Made by a program: the position numbers and the translations under genes
Notes under the pieces: model-generated
Seen by the model: only the letters and a program-made list of their open reading frames with translations
Told to the model about the DNA's origin: nothing
Databases searched by the model: none
In this document: in pieces, positions 1-8,588 of the stretch
Layout: each line of letters starts with the position of its first letter
Position numbering within the stretch: position 1 is the stretch's first letter
Origin: Oscillospiraceae bacterium
GTDB taxonomy: Bacteria; Bacillota; Clostridia; Oscillospirales; Ruminococcaceae
Assembly (NCBI GenBank): GCA_900768995.1
Contig: CAAGEZ010000026.1
Location: forward strand, 56,763 to 120,762
Reading direction: 5' to 3'
Length of the DNA: 64,000 nt

Positions 1-1
1 T

Positions 2-253
2 TTCAGCCTGAAACAGGGTGAGGACGGCATCAAGGCTCTCACAGAGAAGTTCAAGGGTATGATGGCAGAGGCAGGCTCTGTTGAGTCCGTTGACGAGTGG
101 GGCAAGAAGAAGCTTGCTTACGAGATCGACGACCAGACAGAGGGCTACTATGTTCTCTACACATTCACATCTGCTCCCGATTTCCCCGCAGAGCTCGACC
201 GTGTTCTCAAGATCACTGAGGGTGTAATGCGTTCACTTATCACTGTTAAGTGA
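2..253 (+). CDS. rpsF: 30S ribosomal protein bS6, 5'-truncated
   Basis: This is the C-terminal part of ribosomal protein bS6, which binds the central domain of 16S rRNA together with bS18. The reading frame is open from base 2, so the start codon lies outside the window and about 83 residues remain. The stretch WGKKKLAYEIDDQTEGYY followed by a VLYTF strand is the family core. It is followed at short spacing by ssb and rpsR, the rpsF-ssb-rpsR operon usual in Firmicutes, which supports the call. Confidence 0.95.
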   Translation, partial: FSLKQGEDGIKALTEKFKGMMAEAGSVESVDEWGKKKLAYEIDDQTEGYYVLYTFTSAPDFPAELDRVLKITEGVMRSLITVK

Positions 254-277
254 TAAAATTAAGGAGGCTGATTTGTT

Positions 278-811
278 ATGTTAGGTGCTTGTTCGATAAA
301 TAAGGTCATCCTTATGGGAAGACTTACCTCAGACCCCGAGCTTCGTCAGACCACGAGTGGTGTTTCCACTTGTCAGTTCACTGTAGCTGTTACAAGGGGA
401 TACCAGGGTCAGAACGGTGAGCGTCAGTCCGATTTTATCACTGTTGTTGCTTGGAGAGCAACTGCGGAATTCGTATGCCGTTATTTCACAAAGGGCAGAC
501 TTATTCTTGTAGAAGGCGAACTCAGAACAAGAACATATGACGACAAGCGTTATCCTGATGTGCGTCACTACGTTACTGAAGTCTATGCCGATAATGTTTC
601 CTTCGGTGAAACAAAGTCATCATCAGGCGGTCAGGGCGGAGGATACCAGCAGCAGGGTGGCTATAACAACAATTACAATCAGCAGAACAATTACGGCGGC
701 AATGCTCCTCAGCAGCCTGCATATCAGCAGTCTGCACCCGCTCCTTCAGTCTCCGTCGGAGACTTGAGCGACTTTGAGGAGGTCATCAGCGACAGCGACC
801 TGCCGTTCTGA
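278..811 (+). CDS. ssb: Single-stranded DNA-binding protein SSB
   Basis: Binds single-stranded DNA in replication, repair and recombination, normally as a tetramer. The first ~108 residues form the OB fold (NKVILMGRLTSDPELR, then FITVVAWRATAEFVCRYFTKG). Residues ~110-165 are a Gly/Gln/Asn-rich disordered linker. The acidic tail ends in DSDLPF, the conserved partner-docking tip. At 177 residues it has the usual length. AGGAGG at 262-267 supports the ATG at 278, although it encodes a short MLGACS lead before the conserved start. It lies between rpsF and rpsR and is presumably co-transcribed with them. Confidence 0.95.
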   Translation: MLGACSINKVILMGRLTSDPELRQTTSGVSTCQFTVAVTRGYQGQNGERQSDFITVVAWRATAEFVCRYFTKGRLILVEGELRTRTYDDKRYPDVRHYVTEVYADNVSFGETKSSSGGQGGGYQQQGGYNNNYNQQNNYGGNAPQQPAYQQSAPAPSVSVGDLSDFEEVISDSDLPF

Positions 812-858
812 TGAAGCCTGACGGTCAACCATTATTCTAAAATAAGGAGGTTTCATTC

Positions 859-1107
859 ATGGAAAAGGATAGAGAAAGAGCTCCCCGCGGCGCAAAGAGA
901 ACCCGTAAGAAGGTTTGTATGTTCTGCGCTGACAGAGTGGAGAAGATAGATTACAAGGATACTGCTAAGCTCAGAAAGTGTATGACAGAGCGTTCCAAGA
1001 TTCTTCCCAGAAGAGTTACAGGTACCTGTGCATACCACCAGAGAGAACTTACAGTAGCTATCAAGAGAGCAAGACACATCGCTCTTCTTCCTTACGTTTC
1101 CGACTAA
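859..1107 (+). CDS. rpsR: 30S ribosomal protein bS18
   Basis: Small-subunit protein that pairs with bS6 on the 16S rRNA platform. The 82 residues are full length. CMFC near residue 15 is followed by later cysteines, as in the zinc-binding (C+) form of bS18. The core KIDYKDTAKLRKCMTER and the C-terminal HQRELTVAIKRARHIALLPY are family signatures. AAGGAGG lies just upstream of the ATG. It is the last gene of the rpsF-ssb-rpsR operon and is followed by a strong terminator. Confidence 0.97.
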   Translation: MEKDRERAPRGAKRTRKKVCMFCADRVEKIDYKDTAKLRKCMTERSKILPRRVTGTCAYHQRELTVAIKRARHIALLPYVSD

Positions 1108-1137
1108 TTTCAGAAACGAAAAATATACGATATGACC

Positions 1138-1179
1138 GACCCGCTTTTGGACATTTCAAAAGCGGGTCGTTTTTTGTTT
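1138..1179 (+). terminator. Terminator of rpsF-ssb-rpsR
   Basis: A perfect 12-bp stem (GACCCGCTTTTG at 1138-1149, CAAAAGCGGGTC at 1157-1168) with a 7-base loop is followed by GTTTTTTGTTT, a classic rho-independent terminator. Confidence 0.93.
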
Positions 1180-1190
1180 GTAAAATATCG

Positions 1191-1219
1191 TTGATTTATT
1201 TAATGCTGTATGCTATAAT
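1191..1219 (+). promoter_or_regulatory. Sigma-70 type promoter of the HD-GYP gene
   Basis: TTGATT (1191-1196) and TATAAT (1214-1219) are separated by exactly 17 bases, upstream of the coding start at 1269. Confidence 0.7.
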
Positions 1220-1268
1220 TTAATATGTTAAAGTTATAATTCCCAAAATAATGGAGATTTAACAGATT

Positions 1269-2966
1269 ATGGTGACGATATATTACACGGCGGCGCTGGT
1301 GCTGTCAGTGATTTTTTTTATGATACTGTGGTCAATGGGTCATAATCAGAACATTCCGTCTCTGCTTATGGCTTTTACCTGCGTTATCATAAATAACGGA
1401 GCCTGTCTCGCACTTTCGGCGGCAAAAAATGTTGATGAAGCATTGCTTGCAAACAGGTTCGTATATCTTGCGGGAGTTTTTCTGCCTCTTTTTCTGCTCA
1501 CAACCATATGTCAGCTGCTGCGGGTTCGGCTCAGTGATAAAAAACTCCTTGCAATGACGATAGTGAACATTATCGTCCTGTCCCTGACCTGCACAGCAGG
1601 CTATACCGACTGGTATTATAAAAAGGTTTCCATCGACACCTCCGAGGGCTTTACACGGCTTGTAAAGGAATACGGTCCTCTGCACAACATATTTATAATC
1701 CTGCTTTTTTGTTATGTTGCGGCGATGATAGCCGTAATGACGGCGGCACTTTTTAAGCAGCAGAGATGTTCATATAAATATGCTTCGGTGCTGCTCATAT
1801 CCGTGGTCATAACCTTCGGTGCTTATATGTTCCAGCGTGCTCTCGGGCTGAAACTGGAGCTTACGGTTTACCTTTATCTGCTTGAAGAGGTGGTCATACT
1901 CTTTATTCTCAGACGTATAGCGATGTACGATGTTTCGAGAATGGTTTCGGAGAATATCGAGCAGTCGGAGAACAGCGGATATATCGTGTTCAACCGAAAA
2001 AAGCAGTTTATGGGGTGCAGTCCGGCTGCAAAGCGGTTTCTTCCTGAGCTTAAAAGCCTGCTCATCGACTACACTATCCCAGAGGAAAATGCTTATCTTT
2101 ATGAAAATATCGCCCTCAATCTGAAAGATGAGAGCCGCTATGTTTATTATCTCAAGCGTGATGTTCGGGAGTTCAGAATCACCGTCACCCCTGTCTATTG
2201 TGACAACAAGACCGAGTGGACGGGCTATATCGTTGAGATAACCGATGATACGGGTCAGAGAGACCACATTCATCTCCTTGATAATTACAACGAGGAGCTT
2301 TCAAAGTCCGTTAAGGAGCAGACTGCCCACATCAGGCAGATGCAGGACAGGCTCATTCTCGGTATGGCGGATATGGTCGAGGGCCGTGACAGCAGCACTG
2401 GCGGTCACATCAGGCGAACAAGTGACGTTATCGCCATTTTCACCGATCAGCTCCGCAAGGGCGAGAGTGGGATGCAGTTTGACGAAGAGTTCCTTGAAAA
2501 TGTTGTCAAAGCCGCACCTATGCACGATCTCGGAAAAATTGCCATAGATGATTATGTTCTGAGAAAGCCCGGCAAATTTACCGATGAAGAATTTGCCATT
2601 ATGAAGACCCATTCCGCAAAGGGGGCAGAGATCGTTCAGAAGATACTTGACGGCACTGAATCTGAGAATTTTGCTAAAATTGCTCAGAACATCGCTCATT
2701 ATCATCACGAAAAATGGAACGGCAAGGGCTATCCCGACGGACTTGCAGGCGAGGAGATACCTGTTGAAGCGAGAATTATGGCGCTTGCAGACGTTTTTGA
2801 TGCGCTTGTGAGCAAGAGATGCTACAAGGACGCTATGGGCTATGATGAGGCTTTCAGGATTATCGAAAACTCCCTCGGCGAAAGCTTTGACCCTGTTCTC
2901 GGAAAAGAATTTCTGAAATGTCGCCCGAAGCTTGAAGAATATTACAAGGAATCCCTAAAATCATAA
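1269..2966 (+). CDS. Membrane HD-GYP phosphodiesterase
   Basis: Predicted cyclic-di-GMP phosphodiesterase anchored in the membrane. Residues 1 to ~215 contain about seven hydrophobic segments resembling the seven-TM input region found in some histidine kinases. A PAS-like sensor segment follows (~225-325). The HD-GYP domain fills the C-terminus: HDLGK at ~419-423, HH and NGKGYPDGLAGEEIP at ~478-497, with the GYP triad intact, so an active enzyme is expected. 565 residues. It is monocistronic, between its own promoter and terminator, and no GGDEF cyclase lies in the window. The signal sensed by the membrane domain cannot be read from sequence. Confidence 0.88.
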   Translation: MVTIYYTAALVLSVIFFMILWSMGHNQNIPSLLMAFTCVIINNGACLALSAAKNVDEALLANRFVYLAGVFLPLFLLTTICQLLRVRLSDKKLLAMTIVNIIVLSLTCTAGYTDWYYKKVSIDTSEGFTRLVKEYGPLHNIFIILLFCYVAAMIAVMTAALFKQQRCSYKYASVLLISVVITFGAYMFQRALGLKLELTVYLYLLEEVVILFILRRIAMYDVSRMVSENIEQSENSGYIVFNRKKQFMGCSPAAKRFLPELKSLLIDYTIPEENAYLYENIALNLKDESRYVYYLKRDVREFRITVTPVYCDNKTEWTGYIVEITDDTGQRDHIHLLDNYNEELSKSVKEQTAHIRQMQDRLILGMADMVEGRDSSTGGHIRRTSDVIAIFTDQLRKGESGMQFDEEFLENVVKAAPMHDLGKIAIDDYVLRKPGKFTDEEFAIMKTHSAKGAEIVQKILDGTESENFAKIAQNIAHYHHEKWNGKGYPDGLAGEEIPVEARIMALADVFDALVSKRCYKDAMGYDEAFRIIENSLGESFDPVLGKEFLKCRPKLEEYYKESLKS

Positions 2967-3000
2967 AAACCGTCTGCAAAAATGCAGGCGGTTTTGTTTA
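2966..3000 (+). terminator. Terminator after the HD-GYP gene
   Basis: AAAACCGTCTGCA / TGCAGGCGGTTTT forms a 13-bp stem with one G-U pair around a short A-rich loop and ends in TTTTGTTT. Confidence 0.85.
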
Positions 3001-3176
3001 TACTAATAACCAATTGTTCTATAGATAAAGCCGATAGATGAAATAAGCCCAGTCTAGGAAAGCGACTGCAGGCGGGCTTGCCGCCCGGCAAGGGAGTGTT
3101 GCTTTATAAAGCAACCTGACGACGAATGGGCTTATTTCAGCCGAGGATTTGTCTATAGGTTAATTGGTTATTAGTA
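3001..3176. repeat. Long MITE-like palindromic element, family A, copy 1
   Basis: A 176-base non-coding element bounded by the perfect 15-base inverted repeat TACTAATAACCAATT / AATTGGTTATTAGTA. The imperfect repeat continues inward about 50 bases per arm (CTATAGA...TTTGTCTATAG; TGAAATAAGCCCA / TGGGCTTATTTCA). The ends carry TA, compatible with TA target duplication. A second copy lies inverted at 32688-32845. Compared with it, this copy carries extra sequence around GTTGCTTTATAAAGCAAC in the centre. It ends exactly at the stop codon of the neighbouring acetyltransferase gene. Confidence 0.85.
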
Positions 3177-3653
3177 TTATATATCGAGAATGTAAATGGC
3201 TGAATCACGGTCGGGAAAGCTGTAATCGACGGGCAGCTCGGAAATGTCGATCTTGCGGAAGCCTGCCTTTTCGTAAAATACGTGGGACTGCTTTGCGGCG
3301 GCGGGAGTGTCAAGAAAAATGTGCTTTACGCCGTGGCTTTTGGCAAAATCAAGCAGTGTCATATACAGCTTCAAGCCGATCTTCTGTGAGCGGTAGTCCT
3401 TGTGAACGAAAAACTTTTTCAGCACGGCATATCCCTCAGACTTCATCATAAGTCCGATAGTGCCGATGAGCCTGTCATCATCAAGAGCTGTCCAGAACTC
3501 GCCGCCCTTGTCGCTGTAGCTTTCTTTTATAGCTTTAAGGCCGGGCTGTTCGTCAAGGGTAAGTCCGATATGGTTTTCGCCGTTCTGAATGCTCAGTATG
3601 AGGTCAATGATTTCCTTGTCATATTTGACGCAATAGGTTTCGATACGTATCAT
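3177..3653 (-). CDS. GNAT-family N-acetyltransferase
   Basis: Predicted acetyl-CoA-dependent N-acetyltransferase, substrate unknown. Motif A is seen as FVHKDYRSQKIGLKLYMTLLDFA (basic Q/R-x-x-G loop), and the C-terminal FYEKAGFRKI is typical of GNAT proteins. The ATG at 3653 is chosen, with GGTGG upstream. A TTG at 3671 in the same frame would add six residues and overlap the preceding stop codon. It is the last gene of a tightly packed leftward run that starts with the cellulase gene. Its stop codon abuts a MITE-like repeat. Confidence 0.8.
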   Translation of the reverse strand: MIRIETYCVKYDKEIIDLILSIQNGENHIGLTLDEQPGLKAIKESYSDKGGEFWTALDDDRLIGTIGLMMKSEGYAVLKKFFVHKDYRSQKIGLKLYMTLLDFAKSHGVKHIFLDTPAAAKQSHVFYEKAGFRKIDISELPVDYSFPDRDSAIYILDI

Positions 3654-3667
3654 TTTCCACCACTGAC

Positions 3668-4363
3668 TCAAATTTTCTCAATATCAAGCACACGTATGAG
3701 GTTGTTCACATCATCAAGGGGAAGATTGTTGATATAAATTCGGTCGGTTTTGAGCTTTACCCGAATTACCTCTTCCTTTTCAAATGTATCATCGGCAGAA
3801 TAGCCAAGCATTTCAAGAGTTTCATCAAGATTATCCGCTGCAAACCACAATGTTCTGCCGTCAGATGATGCCTTGGGGAAAAGGGACATATCATCGGGGA
3901 CAAACGCCGCTTCAAGCTCCTCGGTGTACTCGCTTATGTGAATGGTGAGAGTGCCCTCAAACTCCCGTTCATCGGAAGAAAAACGTGCCTGAAATGAGCT
4001 GTTGTCATTGGCAAACATCATCAGGCTGTCAAGTGTCCAGCCAAGAAATTCATCGCCGTTACTTAGTTCAACAGCTTCACCGCTGCCGTCTGCGGCACGG
4101 AATGCAAGCGGCTCTCCGTCTTTCAAGGGCAAAACTTTGTTAACAGTTGAGCCTGATGAGCTGTCCTGCTGTGATGCGGGTGTTTCTATGAAATATGTTG
4201 CTTTTTCCGAAAATTTTATCTCGGGCATTTCGTCCTCGGGGACTGTTGTAACTGCGGACACTGACACTGATGTATCCGAAACCTCCGCTTCATTTTCTTC
4301 CTTTGCGCAGCTGCACAGCAGGAGAAAAAGAGCGATAGCCGCATATTTTGCTTTAACTTTCAT
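3668..4363 (-). CDS. Uncharacterised lipoprotein
   Basis: I do not recognise a family. The N-terminus is a lipoprotein signal peptide with lipobox LCSC (Cys19), followed by a Ser/Thr/Glu-rich linker to ~residue 55. The remaining ~175 residues are acidic and look like a folded extracytoplasmic domain. The protein is expected on the outer face of the membrane. It starts 16 bases after the stop of the nuclease-like gene and slightly overlaps the longest form of the acetyltransferase gene, so it is in one operon with the GH5 cellulase. A role linked to carbohydrate handling would only be a guess from position. Confidence 0.75.
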   Translation of the reverse strand: MKVKAKYAAIALFLLLCSCAKEENEAEVSDTSVSVSAVTTVPEDEMPEIKFSEKATYFIETPASQQDSSSGSTVNKVLPLKDGEPLAFRAADGSGEAVELSNGDEFLGWTLDSLMMFANDNSSFQARFSSDEREFEGTLTIHISEYTEELEAAFVPDDMSLFPKASSDGRTLWFAADNLDETLEMLGYSADDTFEKEEVIRVKLKTDRIYINNLPLDDVNNLIRVLDIEKI

Positions 4364-4378
4364 ATGTACACCGTCCTT

Positions 4379-5131
4379 TTATTCTGAAAATCTGTAGGTA
4401 TATGCATTGCACTTTTTGCCTGTTCTTTCCACAACGCCCCCTCTGAAAAGTGCCGATAGGGCAACGGAAGCGGTTTCACGGGATATGCCCGCAGCTTTTG
4501 CAAGTCTCTCGGTGGTATAATCCTCATCAAAAAGGCAGGGAATAAGCCTTTCCCAGTCTCGGGGAGAATCAATGGTGATTTCGTCAACAAGGGCTGTGGG
4601 CACACGGTCTATCACTGACAGCCTGTTCCTGTTACGCTTTTTTCGTCCCACGCTTTCGGGGGGAATGCGCAGCTCGTCCGCTTCAAGGAGTACTATTATA
4701 AAGCTGAGATTATCATTTCGCAGAAATTCCGCAATTGGGAACAGGTTGGGGAATATTTCGTATGCAGTTTCTTTCAGCGGCGATGTGCGGCGGCTTTTTA
4801 CCTCGCCTGTGTCGCCGTCAAGGGTGATTATACGTTTCTTGGTGAATACGGGAAAAACCACCGTTACCCGTGAGACCTCTAAAAATGTTCGGAGCTTTTC
4901 TTTCAGCGATGAAAAATGCCCCGTCTGTATCTCGATTATGCCGTTCTCGCCCACGATATCCGCAATATATCCGCCTATCTTCTGCTCCTGTGAATCGTGA
5001 AATGGCTCGTAGTAGTTTTTGAGCACGGCGTGAACGCTTTTCTCGCCTTTTGTGCCTATACCCTTAATAAGCCTGCCGCCCGAATAAACGGTGCGGCAGG
5101 CTTCGTCAAATCGTATTCTGTCGGGCATCAT
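4379..5131 (-). CDS. Unknown protein: nuclease-like N-terminus, winged-helix C-terminus
   Basis: About 250 residues from an ATG at 5131 that overlaps the cellulase stop codon (ATGA), indicating translational coupling. A longer in-frame start at 5182 would lie inside the cellulase gene and is less likely. The N-terminal half contains KIGGYIADIVGENGIIEIQT, which resembles the D...E-x-K strand pair of PD-(D/E)XK nucleases with Gln in place of the usual Lys. The last ~60 residues (ERLAKAAGISRETASVALSALFRGGVVERTGK) read as a winged helix-turn-helix. Function is unknown: it could be a DNA-binding regulator or an inactive nuclease. Location should be cytosolic. Confidence 0.65.
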   Translation of the reverse strand: MMPDRIRFDEACRTVYSGGRLIKGIGTKGEKSVHAVLKNYYEPFHDSQEQKIGGYIADIVGENGIIEIQTGHFSSLKEKLRTFLEVSRVTVVFPVFTKKRIITLDGDTGEVKSRRTSPLKETAYEIFPNLFPIAEFLRNDNLSFIIVLLEADELRIPPESVGRKKRNRNRLSVIDRVPTALVDEITIDSPRDWERLIPCLFDEDYTTERLAKAAGISRETASVALSALFRGGVVERTGKKCNAYTYRFSE

Positions 5132-6312
5132 TCTTCTGTGAAGGGTGCCATAAGTGCGGAGATGATGTCGGGATATCTCCACTCAAAGGTCTTTCTGTCG
5201 AAAAGTCCGAAATTCTCGCCGCCGCCTACAAAAGCGTTGTTGTCCCACCAGCAGATGGGAATGCCTGCATTGTGAGCGGCTTCGGAGTAATATCTTGCGC
5301 ATTCGGCACGGGCTTCGGTGTTCATTCTGTTTCGTGTGCCCATTTCGCCGATTATAACGGCTCTGCCCTTGTCAAGGTATCTGTCCTTGAGGTTTGCCAT
5401 AAGCATATCGATATCGTTGGTATCAGCGGGATTGTCGGCGCTCCACTCTGTAGTCGCCTGAGCGTTGTCTGCAAGGGCAAAGGTGTAGGGGAGATATGCG
5501 TGAATGGAAACTATTACCTTGTCATCATCGGGAACTGCGAAATCGTTCAGCACCTTGTCCATAGAAGATGCGGCATAGGGTGTTACCATAAGGTGACGGA
5601 GCTTGTTGTTTCCACCAGAATTTCTTACGGTCTCAACAAATGCGGCGTTCCAGTGGTTGATAACATCTCTTGCCTCGTCATTGCCGCCGTTCCACTCCAT
5701 AGGAGTGCCCTTAAGACGGGGTTCGTTCAAGCCCTCAAAAATGAGCTTTTCGTTGTAATCCTTGAAATGGTCTGCGATCTGCGCCCAGAGAGCGGTAAGT
5801 ATCTCCTGAGCCGCCGCCTCGTTCTCGTAGGTGGGCATATGCCATTCCTCGTGGTGAACGTTGATGATAACGAACATATCGTTATCTATGCCGTAATCAA
5901 CTATCTCGTTCACTCTTGCAAGCCAGTCGGGGTCAATGGTGTAGTCGGGAGCTTCGCCGAATTTGCCCTCCCAAGTAATGGGGACACGGAGAACGTTGAA
6001 GCCCTGAGCGGCAACGCTGTCTATCATAGCCTTGGTGGTAACAGGCTGACCCCAGGCAGTCTCCCAGTCGGAGGGAAGCTCTGTGCCCTTGGGATTGGTT
6101 ATAGTCGAGTCAAGGGTATTTCCCAGATTCCAGCCTACTTTCATTTCCTTTACAAGCTCGGTGGAGGGGATATCTCTCATAGGAGCAGGATCGGATACGG
6201 AAGTCTTGTCAGCATCTGCCGCACCGTCGTTATCGGAGTTGTTTCCGCAGGCTGCAAAGGAAAACATCATTATGGCTGCTGCAAGAACAGCGGTTACTTT
6301 AGAAAATTTCAT
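5128..6312 (-). CDS. GH5 endoglucanase, lipoprotein
   Basis: Predicted beta-1,4-glucanase (cellulase family 5) tethered to the membrane, cutting cellulose or related glucans outside the cell. The signal peptide ends in lipobox FAAC (Cys22), followed by an Asn/Asp/Ala-rich linker. The GH5 barrel shows GWNLGNTLDS, GFNVLRVPITW, INVHHEEW, FEGLNEPR (acid/base Glu ~196), VSIHAYLPY and GEMG (nucleophile Glu ~322), so both catalytic residues are present. The architecture fits subfamily 4 of GH5. No carbohydrate-binding module or dockerin is present, so it is a single-domain cell-bound enzyme. It is first in a four-gene leftward run. Its cellobiose product would suit the GH94 phosphorylase near the window's end. 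Confidence 0.92.
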   Translation of the reverse strand: MKFSKVTAVLAAAIMMFSFAACGNNSDNDGAADADKTSVSDPAPMRDIPSTELVKEMKVGWNLGNTLDSTITNPKGTELPSDWETAWGQPVTTKAMIDSVAAQGFNVLRVPITWEGKFGEAPDYTIDPDWLARVNEIVDYGIDNDMFVIINVHHEEWHMPTYENEAAAQEILTALWAQIADHFKDYNEKLIFEGLNEPRLKGTPMEWNGGNDEARDVINHWNAAFVETVRNSGGNNKLRHLMVTPYAASSMDKVLNDFAVPDDDKVIVSIHAYLPYTFALADNAQATTEWSADNPADTNDIDMLMANLKDRYLDKGRAVIIGEMGTRNRMNTEARAECARYYSEAAHNAGIPICWWDNNAFVGGGENFGLFDRKTFEWRYPDIISALMAPFTEE

Positions 6313-6340
6313 AGCTTAAGTCCTTTCACAAATGTTATTA

Positions 6341-7258
6341 TTACTGACCAAGTCTGAGCATCTCGTCAATGCAGACCTTGGCTTTAAGGCGTGTGTCCTC
6401 AGGGAGGATTATCTCCTCGCCGCATGTTCCCTCAAGACAGTGGAGAACGTCGGTGATAGAGGTTATCTTCATATTGTGGCAGAAGCAGTCCTTGGAAAGA
6501 GGGTGGAATATCTTGTCGGGACATTCAAAGCTCAGATGCTGGGCAATGCTGTTTTCGGTTCCGATGATAAATTCCTTTGCATCGCTCTTTTGGGCAAAGT
6601 CCATAATGCCTGTGGTGCTGCCCACATAATCAGCCATTGCGGTAACATTGGGCTGGCATTCGGGGTGGAGGAGCACAAGTGCGTCGGGGTGGGCAGCCTT
6701 TGCCTTTTCAACGTCCTTTTCGGTGAGACGGGCGTGGGTGGGACAGCCGCCGCTTACGAACTTGAACTGTTTTTCGGGTATCTGCTTTGCAACATAGTCT
6801 CCAAGGTTGCAGTCGGGAATAAAGAGTATCTTGTCGGCGTCCATTTTTCTGATTATCTCAACAGCGGAGGAAGATGTGACGCAGACATCGCAGAGAGTTT
6901 TCAGCTCTGCTGTGGTGTTTATGTAGGCAACGGTCTTGTAGCCTTTGTACATTTCCTGAAGCTGACGGAGAATGTCAACGTCAAGCTGTTCAGCCATAGG
7001 GCAGCCTGCTTCGGGGCGGGGGAGATATACGTGCTTTTCGGGGGAAAGTATTTTGCAGGTCTCAGCCATAAAACGGACACCGCACATTATAACGCCGTCA
7101 CAGTCGGTGGCAGCGGCTTTCCTTGCAAGCCCGAAGGAATCGCCTGTAAAGTCAGCCACTTCAAGGATATCGTGGGTCTGATAGCAGTGAGCGAGAATGC
7201 AGACGTTCTTTTCTTTTTTGAGCTTGATTATTTTTTCCTGAATATCTTTTAACATCAT
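6341..7258 (-). CDS. nadA: Quinolinate synthase
   Basis: Condenses iminoaspartate with dihydroxyacetone phosphate to quinolinate in de novo NAD synthesis, using a [4Fe-4S] cluster. Recognisable segments are ILAHCYQTHDI, VADFTGDSFGLARKA, IMCGVRFMAET, PDCNLGDYVA and KDCFCHNMKI, with conserved cysteines in three repeats as expected. The start at 7258 (MMLKDIQEK) is preceded by GGAG; an upstream extension to 7324 has no ribosome site. About 305 residues, normal for NadA. nadB and nadC, usual operon partners, are not in this window. Confidence 0.95.
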   Translation of the reverse strand: MMLKDIQEKIIKLKKEKNVCILAHCYQTHDILEVADFTGDSFGLARKAAATDCDGVIMCGVRFMAETCKILSPEKHVYLPRPEAGCPMAEQLDVDILRQLQEMYKGYKTVAYINTTAELKTLCDVCVTSSSAVEIIRKMDADKILFIPDCNLGDYVAKQIPEKQFKFVSGGCPTHARLTEKDVEKAKAAHPDALVLLHPECQPNVTAMADYVGSTTGIMDFAQKSDAKEFIIGTENSIAQHLSFECPDKIFHPLSKDCFCHNMKITSITDVLHCLEGTCGEEIILPEDTRLKAKVCIDEMLRLGQ

Positions 7259-7540
7259 TTTCAACAACTCCAATAGGAAAACTGTATTACGTTTAATTAT
7301 ACCATTTATACGCATTTTTTTCAAGCATATCCGCCATATTTTATTTTACAGAGAATTTACCCGGAACACCCGAAAAAACGGTAATAATGTACAAAATCAG
7401 ACATTATGTCAATCGGAAATTTACTGTGCCGTTTTTCTGACAGAAATACGGGGCTTAAAACTATGCAAAATGGATATAGTATTTTTTTGAATGGTATGGT
7501 ATAATATTATGATATAAATATAAAGAAAAAGGGAGAGCAA

Positions 7541-8572
7541 ATGAATTACAAAATAAACTGGGACTGCTCCGAGGGAGTTTTTGCGGTGCCCGACGCTGCG
7601 GCGGAGGGACTTAAGCTTGCTTCGGGAAAAGCGGTCAAGGTGCTTATATATTTTATGAAATATCGGTGTGCGCCGCAGTGTCCTGAGGATATCGGCGTGA
7701 CCTCCGAGGACGTGGAGGACGCACTTTCCTACTGGGAGCAGCTTGGTGTGCTGAAAAGGGCTGATGAGGTCGGAAAGACCGTTCAGAAAGAGGCAGCCGT
7801 CTCTGCTGTGATGGTGCAGGAGCCTGTACAGCCTGTGAAGATAATTGCTCCGCCTCCTGCAAAGACCCCCGAAAAGCCTGTGATAAAGCCGCAGAAAGCT
7901 CTTCTCCCAACGGAGATAGCGGAGCGGATTGCTGCTTCGGAGGAGATAAAATTCCTCTTCGAAAGTGCGGAGCAGAGCCTTGGAAGAATGCTCACATTCG
8001 ACGATCAGCGGACTATTCTTTGGATTTACGATCACCTCGGAATGTCAGCGGACATCATAATAATGCTCATCGCATATTGCTGCTCGGTGGGCAGGAGCAA
8101 TATGGCGAAAATAGAAAAAATCGCCCTTGACTGGCATGAGAAGAACATCACCACCCACGAGCAGGCTGAAAATGAGATACTTGCAATGCAGAAAGCCTTT
8201 TCATTTGAGGGCAAGGTGCAGTCAATGCTTGGACTTCAGAGCAAGCTCACTGCTTCTCAGCAGAAATACATAAGCGATTGGGCAAAAATAAACGTTACAC
8301 TTGATATGGTGGAGCTTGCCTATGACAATGCTGTTAATGGTGGAGCCAAGCACTTATTCAATTATATGGACTCGATTTTGCAAACATGGCACAAAAACGG
8401 CATCACGAATGCAGAAGATGCGGCGGCGTATGATAAACGGACAAAGCCTGCAAGAAAGCAGGAAAAGACAGTGAAAAAGCCTGAGCCGAAAGCCTCCGCT
8501 GCACCGTCATATGACCTTGATTTGCTTTTTGAACACGTTATGAAACAGTACACTGATGATAATAAAAAATGA
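7541..8572 (+). CDS. DnaD/DnaB-type primosomal protein
   Basis: Predicted replication-initiation or restart protein of the DnaD family, which remodels DNA and helps recruit the DnaC/DnaI helicase loader. The N-terminal ~90 residues form a winged-helix-like module (LKLASGKAVKVLIYFMKY). A proline/lysine-rich linker follows. Two copies of the DnaD C-terminal (DnaB_2) fold come next: ~140-215, ending IEKIALDWHEKNITTHEQA, and ~225-300, with YISDWAKIN and LQTWHKNGITNAEDA, the YxxxIxxW-like motif. It lies immediately upstream of the DnaC-like gene, which supports a shared role. Ribosome site GGGAGAG precedes the ATG. Confidence 0.85.
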   Translation: MNYKINWDCSEGVFAVPDAAAEGLKLASGKAVKVLIYFMKYRCAPQCPEDIGVTSEDVEDALSYWEQLGVLKRADEVGKTVQKEAAVSAVMVQEPVQPVKIIAPPPAKTPEKPVIKPQKALLPTEIAERIAASEEIKFLFESAEQSLGRMLTFDDQRTILWIYDHLGMSADIIIMLIAYCCSVGRSNMAKIEKIALDWHEKNITTHEQAENEILAMQKAFSFEGKVQSMLGLQSKLTASQQKYISDWAKINVTLDMVELAYDNAVNGGAKHLFNYMDSILQTWHKNGITNAEDAAAYDKRTKPARKQEKTVKKPEPKASAAPSYDLDLLFEHVMKQYTDDNKK

Positions 8573-8588
8573 AAAAGGAGGCGAGATA

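Noticed and set aside
5272..6357. A 361-codon open frame on the plus strand opposite the GH5 cellulase gene
   Set aside because: It lies wholly antisense to a gene with intact catalytic motifs, has no ribosome site, and its length follows from the codon bias of the real gene.
6332..7252. A 306-codon plus-strand frame opposite nadA
   Set aside because: Antisense to a clear nadA with conserved cysteines; no family signal of its own.
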